The translations under genes were made by a program, and so were the position numbers. Below the pieces are notes generated by a model. The model was not told the origin of the DNA and did no database searches. It saw nothing but the letters and a program-made list of their open reading frames with translations. 64,000 nt of DNA from Acidobacteriota bacterium (lineage in GTDB: Bacteria > Acidobacteriota > Terriglobia > Terriglobales > Acidobacteriaceae), in contig JAFDVR010000006.1 in NCBI GenBank assembly GCA_018268855.1, positions 62,001-126,000 of the forward strand, written 5' to 3'. This document shows, piece after piece, positions 1 through 8,688 of the stretch (the first letter of the stretch is position 1; each line of letters opens with the position of its first letter).

Positions 1-219
1 GTCGCCATACATGCCGAGATGCACATGCAGAATGCGGTCTTTGCCGAAGTCATACCCGAGATGCTTGCCCACCGCACGCACGCCCTTCAGAACGCGCCCA
101 TCCAACAACGGCGCATCGACAAAGCGCGATGTAGAGGGAGCCTCTATGCGAACGACTTTGTCACCAAAGGCGGCGGTATGTCGTTCAGCCCAGCGGTGGA
201 TTTCATTGCCTTCAGGCAT
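1..219 (-). CDS. Nei/Fpg-family DNA glycosylase, N-terminal fragment
   Basis: This is the first 73 codons of a base-excision-repair glycosylase/AP lyase; the gene runs off the left edge of the window. The protein begins MPEG. In the Fpg/Nei family the proline left after Met removal is the Schiff-base nucleophile and the next glutamate is also catalytic, and both are present. The following residues fit the N-terminal beta-sandwich, with a GKHL segment and then HVHLGMYGD. Family members are about 260-290 residues, so roughly a quarter is visible. The wording is closer to the Nei2-like branch (MPEG followed by a hydrophilic helix) than to MutM. The ATG lies only 3 nt after the stop of the SLATT gene, so the two may be cotranscribed. 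The exact substrate class cannot be fixed from this fragment. Confidence 0.85.
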   Translation of the reverse strand, partial: MPEGNEIHRWAERHTAAFGDKVVRIEAPSTSRFVDAPLLDGRVLKGVRAVGKHLGYDFGKDRILHVHLGMYGD

Positions 220-222
220 ACT

Positions 223-1089
223 TTATGGCTCTCTCCGCCTTGCTAACCAAAAGGTGTGTTCACGCGAAATCGCACGTTCAGCACTCAAGATGAAATCTGA
301 TAACTCTTTGTCAGTTGAGCAGTGAATCATCGATGTCTGAATCAGCGAGAGTTCCTGGGAGGTTACAGAATACGCAGAAGCAAGTGCGCCGAATTGATTC
401 TGCTGCTGCCATGCAACCATTCCACTCCCTAGGGTTGTTATGATACCCACTGCAATGATCGAGGTACTCCCGAGCGTCAGGGCCAGTCCTGCGAAAATCA
501 GCGCGAGCATCTGAGTCACAATAAATGCACCACTCCACGCCCGTTCCATCTTCCGATTTCGCTGAGAGGAGCGCGCATACCAACCTTGCTGATCCTTTAC
601 CCTTGCCTCCAAATAAAAATCACGCCTATCACAGGTATCAGCTCGGCGAGCCATCCTCATATCGTCTGTTATTTGTAGTGAATCGGCTGCCTCCGTGAAC
701 AAACCAGCCGTAATCGAACTCGCCTCTTCCAAAACTTTCCGCATTGCTCCTACAAAGAGCAGGTCCGCTTCTTTTTCAGAAAGTCCGTAGCGGTAAGGCT
801 CAGTACATGTTGCAAATCTCCACGCGAGAGTTTTTACCGATTCTGCAACAGCGCGACCGTTGTACCAATCGGCTTGAGGTTTTAAAATTAAAAGAGCAAA
901 ACTCAATCCTACTCCAGCGACTAAACAGGCAAACATTCCTACTGCAGCCCATAGGTAATGTTCGGCAGGTGATGCCAGCGCCGCTGCTGCGAAATTAGCC
1001 AATAGAGAGAAGCCGACAAAGGATTTCTGCTTATTCTGTCCGTCTCGGGAAAGCCGCTCGGCAGCAGTAAAAAGACCAGGATATTGCAA
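223..1089 (-). CDS. SLATT-domain (DUF4231-type) membrane protein, putative defence effector
   Basis: This 288-residue protein has two pairs of hydrophobic segments (about residues 24-45 with 47-70, and 187-208 with 212-230). Between them is a segment with the pattern W-Y-x-x-R-A-x-A-E-S-x-K-x-x-x-W-R, typical of SLATT/DUF4231 proteins. SLATT proteins have been predicted computationally to be pore-forming effectors switched on by nucleotide signals in conflict systems. The start is TTG, preceded by a strong GGAGG, and lies 11 nt after the stop of the TIR-like gene, so the pair is very probably one transcript. A toxic membrane role here is inference from the family and the neighbour; nothing in the sequence proves it. 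Confidence 0.75.
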   Translation of the reverse strand: MQYPGLFTAAERLSRDGQNKQKSFVGFSLLANFAAAALASPAEHYLWAAVGMFACLVAGVGLSFALLILKPQADWYNGRAVAESVKTLAWRFATCTEPYRYGLSEKEADLLFVGAMRKVLEEASSITAGLFTEAADSLQITDDMRMARRADTCDRRDFYLEARVKDQQGWYARSSQRNRKMERAWSGAFIVTQMLALIFAGLALTLGSTSIIAVGIITTLGSGMVAWQQQNQFGALASAYSVTSQELSLIQTSMIHCSTDKELSDFILSAERAISREHTFWLARRREP

Positions 1090-1100
1090 CGTCCCTCCAG

Positions 1101-1610
1101 CTAGAGGCCTAACTTCTCATACACTTCGTCGGTGTAGTAGTACGGTCCGGTCTTTGTCTTCTTATTTTCCGCATACTTCTCTGCGAAATTATCCATCGCA
1201 TATTTGATGATCGCAGCATTGAATGAAACATGCATGACATAGCGATCCCTGATAATCGGAGGGCAATGTTCCTGATCCATGCGGCGCTTCTTCACGTCAG
1301 CGATATTTACCGCGATAATCGGCAAATCAAGTCCAATCGCAACTTCAAGCTCCCATCGAACGTACTTGTATAAGTGCTTGGTTCCCTCGCCAACAAGAAC
1401 AATTACTTGTTTAGCTGACTTGAACCGCTCTTTCAGAGCCCTTTTGATGTAATCCTCATCCTGAGCATTTGCAGTGAGCTTAAAGATCTCATGTGCGTCA
1501 TGAAAGTCGAAGTCCACATGCTCATTTTTCTTCCAACCAAGCATGAAACCGTATGCCCATTTATCTTCGTCACCATCGAAGACTACATATGTTTTGTTGC
1601 GATAACCCAT
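1101..1610 (-). CDS. TIR-like (MTH538/ThsB-type, DUF1863) protein
   Basis: This 169-residue soluble protein has the TIR-like flavodoxin fold seen in ThsB of Thoeris. An N-terminal strand (KTYVVFDG) and the helix around WAYGFMLGW come first, then the strand AKQVIVLVGEGT. The conserved helix after it (YVRWELEVAIGLDLPIIAVNI) carries the glutamate expected to be catalytic. ThsB-type TIR proteins convert NAD into a cyclic-ADP-ribose-type signal that activates an effector. Here the effector candidate is the adjacent SLATT membrane protein rather than a ThsA, which would make this a Thoeris-like two-gene module. The start ATG has GAGGTGATAA before it. Enzymatic activity and signal are inferred, not seen. 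Confidence 0.8.
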   Translation of the reverse strand: MGYRNKTYVVFDGDEDKWAYGFMLGWKKNEHVDFDFHDAHEIFKLTANAQDEDYIKRALKERFKSAKQVIVLVGEGTKHLYKYVRWELEVAIGLDLPIIAVNIADVKKRRMDQEHCPPIIRDRYVMHVSFNAAIIKYAMDNFAEKYAENKKTKTGPYYYTDEVYEKLGL

Positions 1611-1666
1611 TTATCACCTCGGAAGCATTTTAGCTCTGCATCCGAGGTGGATAAATAGGAAGGATG

Positions 1667-1930
1667 TTAGTTCCAAACATTCTGAATAGGCATCGGCTCG
1701 ATCCGAGTCATCAGGTCAGGCGCGACGTTTTGCAGCTTCTTTGCAAACTCCTTCGCCTGTTCCTCGCTCTCAAAGATGTTGCGGTCCTTCAACTGACCTG
1801 CCAGATACTGTTCGCACTTCCAAAGAATTGTCTGCATGGCGCCCTCCACAGCTCCACAGTCCTCAGACACGATGGGCGCTCCGGGCCTTATGCCGAGAGC
1901 GCCCATCGGTGTTACTGAATACTTAGACAC
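1667..1930 (-). CDS. small hypothetical protein
   Basis: An 87-codon frame beginning at GTG encodes a neutral to acidic soluble protein with no recognised domain. The C-terminal half looks helical and charged (a run of E, K and A residues around positions 50-70). The frame stays open for about 60 bases upstream of the GTG without an ATG, and no clear ribosome binding site precedes the chosen start, so the N-terminus is uncertain. It could be the tail of a truncated gene beside the mobile-element boundary. I do not recognise a family. It ends 56 bases from the start of the TIR-like gene and points the same way, so it could be expressed with that module. Confidence 0.4.
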   Translation of the reverse strand: MSKYSVTPMGALGIRPGAPIVSEDCGAVEGAMQTILWKCEQYLAGQLKDRNIFESEEQAKEFAKKLQNVAPDLMTRIEPMPIQNVWN

Positions 1931-2023
1931 TGCATACGCAATTTCGATTCGCGCTGTTCCGCGACTTACTGCAACTGCCTTTGATACCTACTGCAACTGC
2001 TACTTCCACTACTCTTTAACCCC

Positions 2024-2037
2024 GTCATCCTGAGCGG
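2024..2037 (+). other. candidate left attachment core (attL)
   Basis: The 14-mer GTCATCCTGAGCGG here recurs exactly at 26824-26837, and the two copies enclose the integrase and all mobility genes. To the left of this copy the bases CC complete the outer end of the hairpin repeat whose other arm (ending ATGACGG) lies at 26942-26948. To the right the sequence does not continue as that repeat. This fits integration within a dispersed hairpin repeat. Confidence 0.55.
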
Positions 2038-2091
2038 GTGAGAAAACTTTCAGAAACTCCTGATTCTATTTGACCTAAAACGGTCAATTTT

Positions 2092-2112
2092 GGCTGTGTA
2101 GGAATTGTGCAG
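2092..2112 (+). repeat. integrase arm-type-like repeats, left end
   Basis: GGCTGTGTAG and AATTGTGCAG start 11 bases apart. They resemble the TTCTGTG(C/T)AG repeats next to the integrase at 26703-26762, which also include a pair spaced by 11. A role as recombinase arm sites is inferred from this shared core and spacing. Confidence 0.35.
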
Positions 2113-2515
2113 GCCAAATATGCAGAATTCAGTCTGAATGACAGTTTTCTCGTGCTGGAAGAGGGTTCGGGAGAAACCCGCAGGGTGTCTCCCGCGTGTC
2201 CGAAAGCCAGTGGGAACCTTTTCATTCCTGACCTGTCCGCATTTCCGAGATGCTGTATCCGCATTGTCCCATGATCGCAACGGTGCCTGGATGCTCCTAC
2301 CTCTGCGAGTTCCAGCGTAGTAACTAATTCTGCGATAGATGCGGCGGACCCAGTGCAGCGCGAATCAAGCGGGCGATCTGATTTCGTCTGCGGGGGAAGG
2401 TGCAGGAGGAGGAACTTGACTCCTGCCGCGCAGCCGGCGAGCGGGGCCGGAAGCAGCCGGAAACGGGTGCAGGGAGAAAGCGGGCGGGTTTCTCCCTGCC
2501 GCGCGAAAAGCGCGC
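2113..2515. other. intergenic stretch, no gene recognised
   Basis: This stretch lies between the left element end and the parB-like terminator. Several frames are open, but none has a credible ribosome site, a family signature or coding-like composition. The latter part is GC-rich. I see no further structure that I can name. Confidence 0.5.
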
Positions 2516-2522
2516 ATAAAAA

Positions 2523-2552
2523 TGGAGAGGCCGCAGGTTCGCGGCCTCTCCA
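2523..2552 (-). terminator. intrinsic terminator of the parB-like gene
   Basis: A perfect 12-bp stem (TGGAGAGGCCGC paired with GCGGCCTCTCCA, 6-nt loop) sits 12 bases after the parB-like stop. On the minus strand it is followed by a run of five T residues. Confidence 0.85.
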
Positions 2553-2564
2553 CTGAGTTGCTGT

Positions 2565-4160
2565 TTAAGCCGCTTTCTTGGCCTTCGGTGCAGCCTCGGC
2601 AACGGGCTTGGCTTCTTTCTTCGCTTTGGCTTTCGCCGCGAACTCTGCTTTGACCTTCTGCGCGATGGCGTCGGTATCTACTTTGTAGACCGTGGCTGCT
2701 TCTCGCAGGATGCTCGGCGCGTTAGTACGAGCGGCAATCAGAACGATGGTCAGTTCCACCATGACGCGGGACAACGTACTTTCGTCGGCACGGCAAAGAT
2801 AAGCTGCGAAGAGTTTGCCGATGTCCTCGGTGTCCTTCGACCGCTTGATGCCGTGCTGTTTGGCGAGAGTTTCCAGACGGCCATCGCCTAGCAACTCCGA
2901 AAGCTGCGAAGCGATGAAAAGCAGGTCGCGCTTCATCAGGCGAACCGGAACGGCGGCACCGATGGCAGCGAGAACACGCAAGCCTGTTGTGTTGGCGATG
3001 GCTTGCTCTTTGCGCTGCTTCTCCTGCTCGGCCTTCCACTTCTCCTCGTCGCGGTCGTTGCGGTGCGACTTGGGATGATGGACGGGGCAAGCGGGATTGG
3101 TGCAGACCTTGCGCAGGGTTCCAACTTCGCTGCCGTCAGTGATGATGGCTTCGGTGGTGAACTTGCACGACTTGAACTCAGGCCGTTTTGCCTCGTCCCT
3201 GTCGGCTGGCTTCTTCGCACGAATCTCCGTGTACTTGTTGCGTGGAAGAACTGCGCTACCTTCCTTCTGCTGGCCGTAGGCCGTACTGATTTGCACGAGA
3301 TTCGGTTTTGCAGCAATGGTCTTGGCAACGTGCGCCGCAACCTTCGATTGGTAGCAGGTCGGGTCGGTGCAGGAATCGAGCTTGCCGCCAATGTCGGAAA
3401 ACAGGAGCTTGTTGTGTCCAGTCCGCTTGGGACAATCGACGCAGCTTCCCGCCGCTGGCACAAGCTGTGCGTCCCGCTTGTCGAACGGAGCCTCCTTCAA
3501 GGCCAGCACGATATTCGAGTCAATCCAGAATTGCAGGTTGCGGACGGGCAGCAAGATGCGTGATGGTTTGCGTTCGCCGTTGTAGACCTCTTTGAAGCAG
3601 GCGGGGAGCGCAAGCTGCTGCTGTTCGGCTGGCAGCTTCGCCAGCAGCAGCGCATGTCCCACGCCGATTTCCTCGGCATAGAACGCTTCCACTACGACGG
3701 GCGCAAGGTCAGTCAACTTAAGGCGCGTGGTCACATACGCGGGACTCTTGCCCATCTTCGCCGCGATCTGCTCCACGGTGTACTGCGGTTCGTCCAAGTT
3801 GAGCAACGCGCGGAAGCCCTGCGCCTCTTCCATCGGATGAACGTCCTTGCGTTGCAGGTTTTCAATCAACTGCGCCTCTAATGCCTGGGCATCGCTCAGG
3901 TTCACGATACGGACGGGCACAGTATCAGACTCGGCCATCTGCGCGGCACGAAAGCGACGGGCACCCGCCACAATCTCGAAGCCATGTTCGTTGAGAGGAC
4001 GCACGAGCAACGGCGACAACACGCCCTGACTGCGGATGGATGATGCCAGTTCTTTCAAGGCGGCATCCTCGAAGATGCGGCGCGGGTTGGTTTTCGACTC
4101 ACTTAAGAGCGAGAGGGAGACATTGCGGTATTCGGTGGCATTGGTGACTTGGGTTTGCAT
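2565..4160 (-). CDS. ParB/RepB/Spo0J-family protein of the mobile element
   Basis: This 531-residue protein begins with a ParB N-terminal domain (about residues 12-110): NPRRIFEDAALKELA, then GVLSPLLVRP, then the GARRFRAAQ box. A helix-turn-helix region follows (EQIAAKMGKSPAYV, about 135-165). Beyond residue 240 come two cysteine-rich patches, CVDCPKR followed by CTDPTC, and later CTNPACPVHH, which look like metal sites. The C-terminus is Ala/Lys-rich. ParB proteins bind centromere-like sites and act as CTP-dependent clamps. No ParA is encoded nearby, so a partition role is unproven; in mobile elements such proteins also act as regulators. The ATG follows AAAGGAGC. It is the last gene before a strong terminator in the mobility gene order. 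Confidence 0.85.
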   Translation of the reverse strand: MQTQVTNATEYRNVSLSLLSESKTNPRRIFEDAALKELASSIRSQGVLSPLLVRPLNEHGFEIVAGARRFRAAQMAESDTVPVRIVNLSDAQALEAQLIENLQRKDVHPMEEAQGFRALLNLDEPQYTVEQIAAKMGKSPAYVTTRLKLTDLAPVVVEAFYAEEIGVGHALLLAKLPAEQQQLALPACFKEVYNGERKPSRILLPVRNLQFWIDSNIVLALKEAPFDKRDAQLVPAAGSCVDCPKRTGHNKLLFSDIGGKLDSCTDPTCYQSKVAAHVAKTIAAKPNLVQISTAYGQQKEGSAVLPRNKYTEIRAKKPADRDEAKRPEFKSCKFTTEAIITDGSEVGTLRKVCTNPACPVHHPKSHRNDRDEEKWKAEQEKQRKEQAIANTTGLRVLAAIGAAVPVRLMKRDLLFIASQLSELLGDGRLETLAKQHGIKRSKDTEDIGKLFAAYLCRADESTLSRVMVELTIVLIAARTNAPSILREAATVYKVDTDAIAQKVKAEFAAKAKAKKEAKPVAEAAPKAKKAA

Positions 4161-4247
4161 GATGAAAAGCTCCTTTCGAGCGGTTACGGGGGGGGAAGGT
4201 CACAGAGCGGCACACGTCGGGCATGGTTCCGCTCCAACGGGAGCGGA

Positions 4248-4649
4248 CTAGCCGAGGATGCACTTGTCCGTAAAGGCTTCTGCGTATCCCTGCAATCGCA
4301 GGTCGTTGTCCCATGTCTCAGCGAGACGCTGGTGCTGCTCGTGCAATGCAAGCAAGTGGACATAATTACCGCGCACGATGTTGCGGCTCCACTGCTCCAC
4401 GCCAAGGGAATCGTTGCGGTAGTAGAACGCGGACAGATGCGCTCCACCTGCTAGACCAAGCTCGAAATACATCTCAGGCTTTGCCAGTGCGTCGGTATAT
4501 TGCGCGACGGAAAGAGCAGGTAATCCCATCGGGCCGGATTCGTCCATCGCCTCGATAACAAGCTCCGCACATGGCGGGTTGGGAATCTTGACGTAGAGGC
4601 TGGGACGCCAGCCTCCCGCCTTCTGCAAGATGGAGAGTACGGTTCTCAT
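4248..4649 (-). CDS. conserved plasmid/ICE-type hypothetical protein (DUF6908-like)
   Basis: This 133-residue soluble protein overlaps the preceding ArdC-like gene by ATGA, so its translation is probably coupled. The opening (MRTVLSILQKAGGWRP, then L-V-I-E-A-M-D) matches my memory of a small protein family carried on plasmids and integrative elements and labelled DUF6908; this assignment comes from memory and is uncertain. No catalytic motif or membrane segment is visible. Its function is unknown. Its place between an antirestriction protein and a ParB-like protein suggests maintenance or establishment of the element after transfer. Confidence 0.65.
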   Translation of the reverse strand: MRTVLSILQKAGGWRPSLYVKIPNPPCAELVIEAMDESGPMGLPALSVAQYTDALAKPEMYFELGLAGGAHLSAFYYRNDSLGVEQWSRNIVRGNYVHLLALHEQHQRLAETWDNDLRLQGYAEAFTDKCILG

Positions 4650-5554
4650 GCTGCCACCTCCGCCCGTTCCCGGGCTTCGGTGGCTACGCTGTCTTCTGCC
4701 GCGATGGGCGGCTCCAACGCGGCAAGGATGACGGCGGCGGTCTGCTGAATGACTTCCAGCGATTCGGCTAGCAGGGATGCGTTGCCGTGGTACAGGTGGA
4801 TGTAGTCAGCGGATGCGGAACCCGTTACCAGCCCAACGGCCTTGCCGACAACGAAGGCGACGGCTTCAGCCTCTGTCTCGCGTACCGTCTTGGTGGTGGC
4901 TGTGCGCCGCTCTGCTTTGTGCAGGAGCTCGTGCGCCGTCTCATGTACCAGCGTTGACAACTCCTCGGCCTTCGACTGACCCGGCAGGATGGCGATGCGT
5001 CCGCCGTAGCTCATGCCGAGGGCTGGCGCAATCTTCTCCGTGTAAACAACCTGAATGCCTTTGCTCTTGAGGAAAGCGGCCAGTCGGTCGATGCTGTCGC
5101 CGGGGTCGCCATGTACCTCGCGCATTTCCGGCAGGTCTACGCCGTCGGTCTGCGAGATGTCGAAGACATAGGCCGAACGGAAGCCAACCAATACAGGCTT
5201 GTTCGGATAAGCGGGGTTGGTTTTGGCTGCCTCTTCGTCGGTTTTGCGGCGAACGCCAACGATGGGGGCAAGGATGCGGATGCCTTTGGAGCCAGCTTTA
5301 ACGAAGCGGCCTAGCTGTTTCCATGCGGAGAATCCGGCAACTCGCGTAGCGGTGGGCATCTGCCGCGCAATCTCCAGCACATTCCCGAAGGAATAATTAT
5401 GGAAATGGCTCATCGCGGTTAGGTAGCTGGTGAGGGCTTCGGAGTGTCCGGCCTCCAACTGCTCAATCAAGAGCTTTACGTTAGAGGCGATGATTTCCTG
5501 TTTGGTGAGGGGCTTTTTGCTGCTGATAGTGGTTGTGGTGACGGTGGTGTTCAT
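4646..5554 (-). CDS. ArdC-like antirestriction protein with zinc metallopeptidase motif
   Basis: This protein is about 302 residues from the ATG at 5554, which is preceded by AAAAGGAGCAAACACC; an upstream in-frame extension is unlikely. The N-terminal half matches the ArdC ssDNA-binding domain (NYSFGNVLEIARQMP, GFSAWKQLGRFV, then KGIRILAPI). The C-terminal half holds HETAHELLH, an HExxH zinc-peptidase site, with a glutamate-rich helix (ETEAEAVAFVV) supplying the third ligand. ArdC proteins coat incoming single-stranded DNA and protect it from host restriction during conjugative entry. That fits the relaxase upstream and contrasts with the restriction operon this same element carries. It is the first gene of a coupled pair with the DUF6908-like gene. 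Confidence 0.85.
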   Translation of the reverse strand: MNTTVTTTTISSKKPLTKQEIIASNVKLLIEQLEAGHSEALTSYLTAMSHFHNYSFGNVLEIARQMPTATRVAGFSAWKQLGRFVKAGSKGIRILAPIVGVRRKTDEEAAKTNPAYPNKPVLVGFRSAYVFDISQTDGVDLPEMREVHGDPGDSIDRLAAFLKSKGIQVVYTEKIAPALGMSYGGRIAILPGQSKAEELSTLVHETAHELLHKAERRTATTKTVRETEAEAVAFVVGKAVGLVTGSASADYIHLYHGNASLLAESLEVIQQTAAVILAALEPPIAAEDSVATEARERAEVAA

Positions 5555-5907
5555 GGTGTTTGCTCCTTTTGGTTTGGCTTTTGCACGTCCGCGTTGAAAC
5601 GCGGCATGTACATGCCGAACGCCTCCTGGCGAAGGCGGGGGTAGCAAACGGAAAGGTCTTCGAGCGAAGCTTTTTGGGGGGACCGCGTAGCGGGGGAGCC
5701 AAAACCCGACAGGGCGAATGGCCTTGCAGAGCGCGAGGGGAGACCCCTTAGCAGGGTTTGTCTTCCTTATGCGTGCGCGTCAGCGCACAAGATTGATAGG
5801 GAGGGCGTTGCGGGAGGGAAAGTCCCGTAGAGGTGGTAGCGGAAAACGCGAAGCGGTTGAAGCACGGAGGAAACCTCCTCCGCAAAACATCGAAACGCTC
5901 TGCTTAT
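5555..5907. other. 353-bp gap between relaxase and ardC-like gene
   Basis: No gene is supported here. The part next to ardC contains small inverted repeats (CGCGTTGAAACGCG near 5589 and GCATGTACATGC at 5603-5614) and would hold the promoter of the ardC-like operon. I see no clear -10/-35 pair and nothing else that I can name. Confidence 0.5.
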
Positions 5908-8682
5908 CTAGCCGATGGAGAAGCCATGCGAAATTTCCTGCTGCGGTACAGACTGCGGCTCTATCTTTTGGCCTAGATCTTGTTGTGGCGAGATGGCTTT
6001 TTCGACATTCATCGTTGGTGCATGAGCACTCTGCTGCGAAACTTCGTGTCCAAGGGCAACCGGCAACTTCTCACGGTCGTTGGTAAAGATTTGCGCATCC
6101 TGTGCTCCACGCGAGATAGACACATACGCCATGCGGTTGTTGAGCAGGTCTTTGGCTCCCAACTCTGTATCGACATGCACTAACACCCGCTCGGCGGTCT
6201 GTCCCTGACTGGAATGGCTGGTGACAGCATAGCCGTGATCGAGATGCGGATTTCGTATCGGGTCGATCTCTACCGAACGGCCACCGTCCATACGCAAACT
6301 CATGCGCCCATCATTGATTCGTTCGACCGTCGCTAATTCGCGGTTGGCAACCTTTAACTCATTGTCGGGAGCGGTGAACTGGATGCGGTCGCCTACGGAG
6401 AATGCGCGCTGCTCCTCGCGGTAGACCGATACACCCTGCTGGCGGCGTGGATCGTAACTCTGTTGTCGTCCATCGCGTAGTGCGACAGTGATCTGGTTGT
6501 GTTCGGCATCCACGCCAGTTACGCGGGCATATTCGCCCTTCTGGATGCCGGTCTCTTTCGAGCCACGGCTGTAGCGAAGCACATCGCCCACTTCGTATTT
6601 TTCCGCCCAGGTACGGGCTGCGCCGGTAAGCTCCTGCCGCTGCACTAATGTCTGTACGGGATGTTCCTCTTTGCTTACGACTCCACGCTGTTGCAATTCG
6701 GCATGGATGCAAGTGTTAATTTCCATGCGAGAGCGGTTGTCGGGTGAAACGACCAACGTATTCTCTGGAGCTTTCGCATACTCTTTCGCAATCGCGTCCA
6801 TGCGTTCCTCGCGGCCTTGGAACTCATGCACGCGGCCCTGCTCATCCAAACGTTTCACCGCAGCACCCACTTCGCCACGTGCTAACTGCTCCACGACGTT
6901 GCGCAACTCCGGGTCTTTCTGGCGCACAATCTGGTCAAGCGAAACTGTTTTCATGCCAGCCTGTTGCAACTGCGCGAACGGTCTGCCCGCTTCCACGGCT
7001 TCATGCTGGCGTTTGTCGCCAACCAGCAACACGCGGTCATTCGGGTGCAGGCGCGTCAGAAACTCGTGCATCTGTTTCGTGGAAGCCAGCGAAGATTCGT
7101 CCAGCACGTACAGGCGTTTTTCTCCTGTATCGTGCTTTTCACCACGCGCAAGGTGCATTTGAAGCGTGGAGGTTTCGATTCCGGCCTCACCTAATTTCTG
7201 CGCCGCGCGAGATGTCGGCGCAAAACCCTCCACGGCGTAGCCCTCGCGTTCCGCTCCTTCACGGATAACGGCGAGCGTCGTGGTTTTGCCCGCACCGGCC
7301 ACACCGTCCATACCGACGATCTTCTCTCGCGCTGAGAAAACTTCCTCTACTGCCTGACGCTGCGAAACGTTCAACTCGGAGTGACGGCCTACCATGTCAA
7401 AACGCTCCCTGCCTTCCAATAACATCGGGCGATGTTGGTCGTTGCTCTTGTGCAGGATGTCGATGATCTCCCGTTCCGTGCGCAGCATCGCGGCGGTCGT
7501 GATCTGCGGTCCGCGCACGGATGCGGCAGCCTGCCGGAACTCACCGGACTCAAAGCGCCGGTCCACCTCCTGCCGCACCTGGCTATACGTCACTTCGCCC
7601 ATGCCACGCTGCAGGGCGGTCTCATAAAGGGCACGTCGATCCTGTACGGCGGACTTTTCAAACAAGTGTTCCCGCGCATAGGTGACGGCTTGCTGCGCAA
7701 TCAACTCTGGGCTTCGATCCTTCTGATGTTGCTGAGTGCGCTCACGCGCTGCGGCCACAACATGATCGGCCTGATGACCGAACGAAGCAGCAAGTTCGCG
7801 ATGCTGCCGCTGTACTTCTTCGGGAGACAGCAGCTCCTTATGATCGCGCGTAAAGTGAGCCGCGACCTGCGCGGCTCCCGCTCCGTCCAATCCCTGTTCT
7901 CGAAGATGGTCTTTGATCTGTTCCCGGCGAGGGCTGGACGCCTCCAGATACTCGCGGGAGTAGCCTTTGATCTCCGGCTGGCCGTACTTGCCGCGCTCCA
8001 TCTCATAACCAAGCTGCTGTAGCCGTGTCGCCAATTCCGCACGGTAGATGGCCGTGGCGAAATGCTGCGAAGCATACAGTTCGCGCGGTTGCAGGGAACG
8101 GGTCTGCCCGTTCTCGCGTTCGGTGACATTGAAGATGACCGAGTGCGTATGCAACTGCGGCGCAGCATAGCCCTCAACTGGCCGCGCCGTATCGTGCTCG
8201 AAGGTTGCGACCGCAAACCTTCCGGTGTTCTCTGGCGCATGGACGTTGCCGATGCGGGCTTGCGTGTAATGCTCTAACTCGTTCAGCGCAACACGAACAC
8301 TCTCGCGGTGCGCCAAGCGCACCCGCTCATCCCCACCCACCAAGGCCGTTAGCGAAACCGACTTCGGCGCAGAAAAGGTAGCGTCCCATCCTGCACGGTG
8401 CTCCATGCTCGTGACTTCTTTTCCACCCTTGCCTTCGTAGGTGCGGGAGACCTGGTGCTTCACCATCTGCTGTTCGGTGAAGGGATGCTGGCCTTCTGTC
8501 AGACGCGCAAAATGCTCATCGCCCACGGCACCGGACAGTCCCCATTCTTTTGCAAGCTGGCCCTGCCACTCGCTATACCCCTGCTGGTCGCGGCTCCAGT
8601 AGTTCTGCCGCTCCGATGCAAACTCCCGCTCATGGTACGTCCGTACCTGCCCCGCTGATAACGGCTTGGAGAGCGTCATCAT
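5908..8682 (-). CDS. MobF-family relaxase/helicase (TrwC/TraI type)
   Basis: This enzyme nicks at oriT, stays covalently bound to the 5' end and unwinds the strand for transfer. From the ATG at 8682 it has about 924 residues. The start MMTLSKPLSAGQ is the usual TrwC opening, with Tyr16 and Tyr28 as candidate nicking tyrosines. The three-histidine metal motif appears as PQLHTHSVIFN near residue 175. The C-terminal half is a RecD-like SF1 helicase with Walker A GVAGAGKTTT and Walker B VLDESS. A UvrD-like C-terminal motif (HGYAVTSHSSQGQT) is near residue 830. A TTG two codons further upstream abuts the coupling-protein stop, but the ATG fits the family better. The length is close to TrwC (about 966). 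It is cotranscribed with the coupling protein. Confidence 0.93.
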   Translation of the reverse strand: MMTLSKPLSAGQVRTYHEREFASERQNYWSRDQQGYSEWQGQLAKEWGLSGAVGDEHFARLTEGQHPFTEQQMVKHQVSRTYEGKGGKEVTSMEHRAGWDATFSAPKSVSLTALVGGDERVRLAHRESVRVALNELEHYTQARIGNVHAPENTGRFAVATFEHDTARPVEGYAAPQLHTHSVIFNVTERENGQTRSLQPRELYASQHFATAIYRAELATRLQQLGYEMERGKYGQPEIKGYSREYLEASSPRREQIKDHLREQGLDGAGAAQVAAHFTRDHKELLSPEEVQRQHRELAASFGHQADHVVAAARERTQQHQKDRSPELIAQQAVTYAREHLFEKSAVQDRRALYETALQRGMGEVTYSQVRQEVDRRFESGEFRQAAASVRGPQITTAAMLRTEREIIDILHKSNDQHRPMLLEGRERFDMVGRHSELNVSQRQAVEEVFSAREKIVGMDGVAGAGKTTTLAVIREGAEREGYAVEGFAPTSRAAQKLGEAGIETSTLQMHLARGEKHDTGEKRLYVLDESSLASTKQMHEFLTRLHPNDRVLLVGDKRQHEAVEAGRPFAQLQQAGMKTVSLDQIVRQKDPELRNVVEQLARGEVGAAVKRLDEQGRVHEFQGREERMDAIAKEYAKAPENTLVVSPDNRSRMEINTCIHAELQQRGVVSKEEHPVQTLVQRQELTGAARTWAEKYEVGDVLRYSRGSKETGIQKGEYARVTGVDAEHNQITVALRDGRQQSYDPRRQQGVSVYREEQRAFSVGDRIQFTAPDNELKVANRELATVERINDGRMSLRMDGGRSVEIDPIRNPHLDHGYAVTSHSSQGQTAERVLVHVDTELGAKDLLNNRMAYVSISRGAQDAQIFTNDREKLPVALGHEVSQQSAHAPTMNVEKAISPQQDLGQKIEPQSVPQQEISHGFSIG

Positions 8683-8688
8683 AAACAA

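Noticed and set aside
2138..2320. Short plus-strand frame near the left element end
   Set aside because: It has no ribosome site, no similarity and shadow-like composition.
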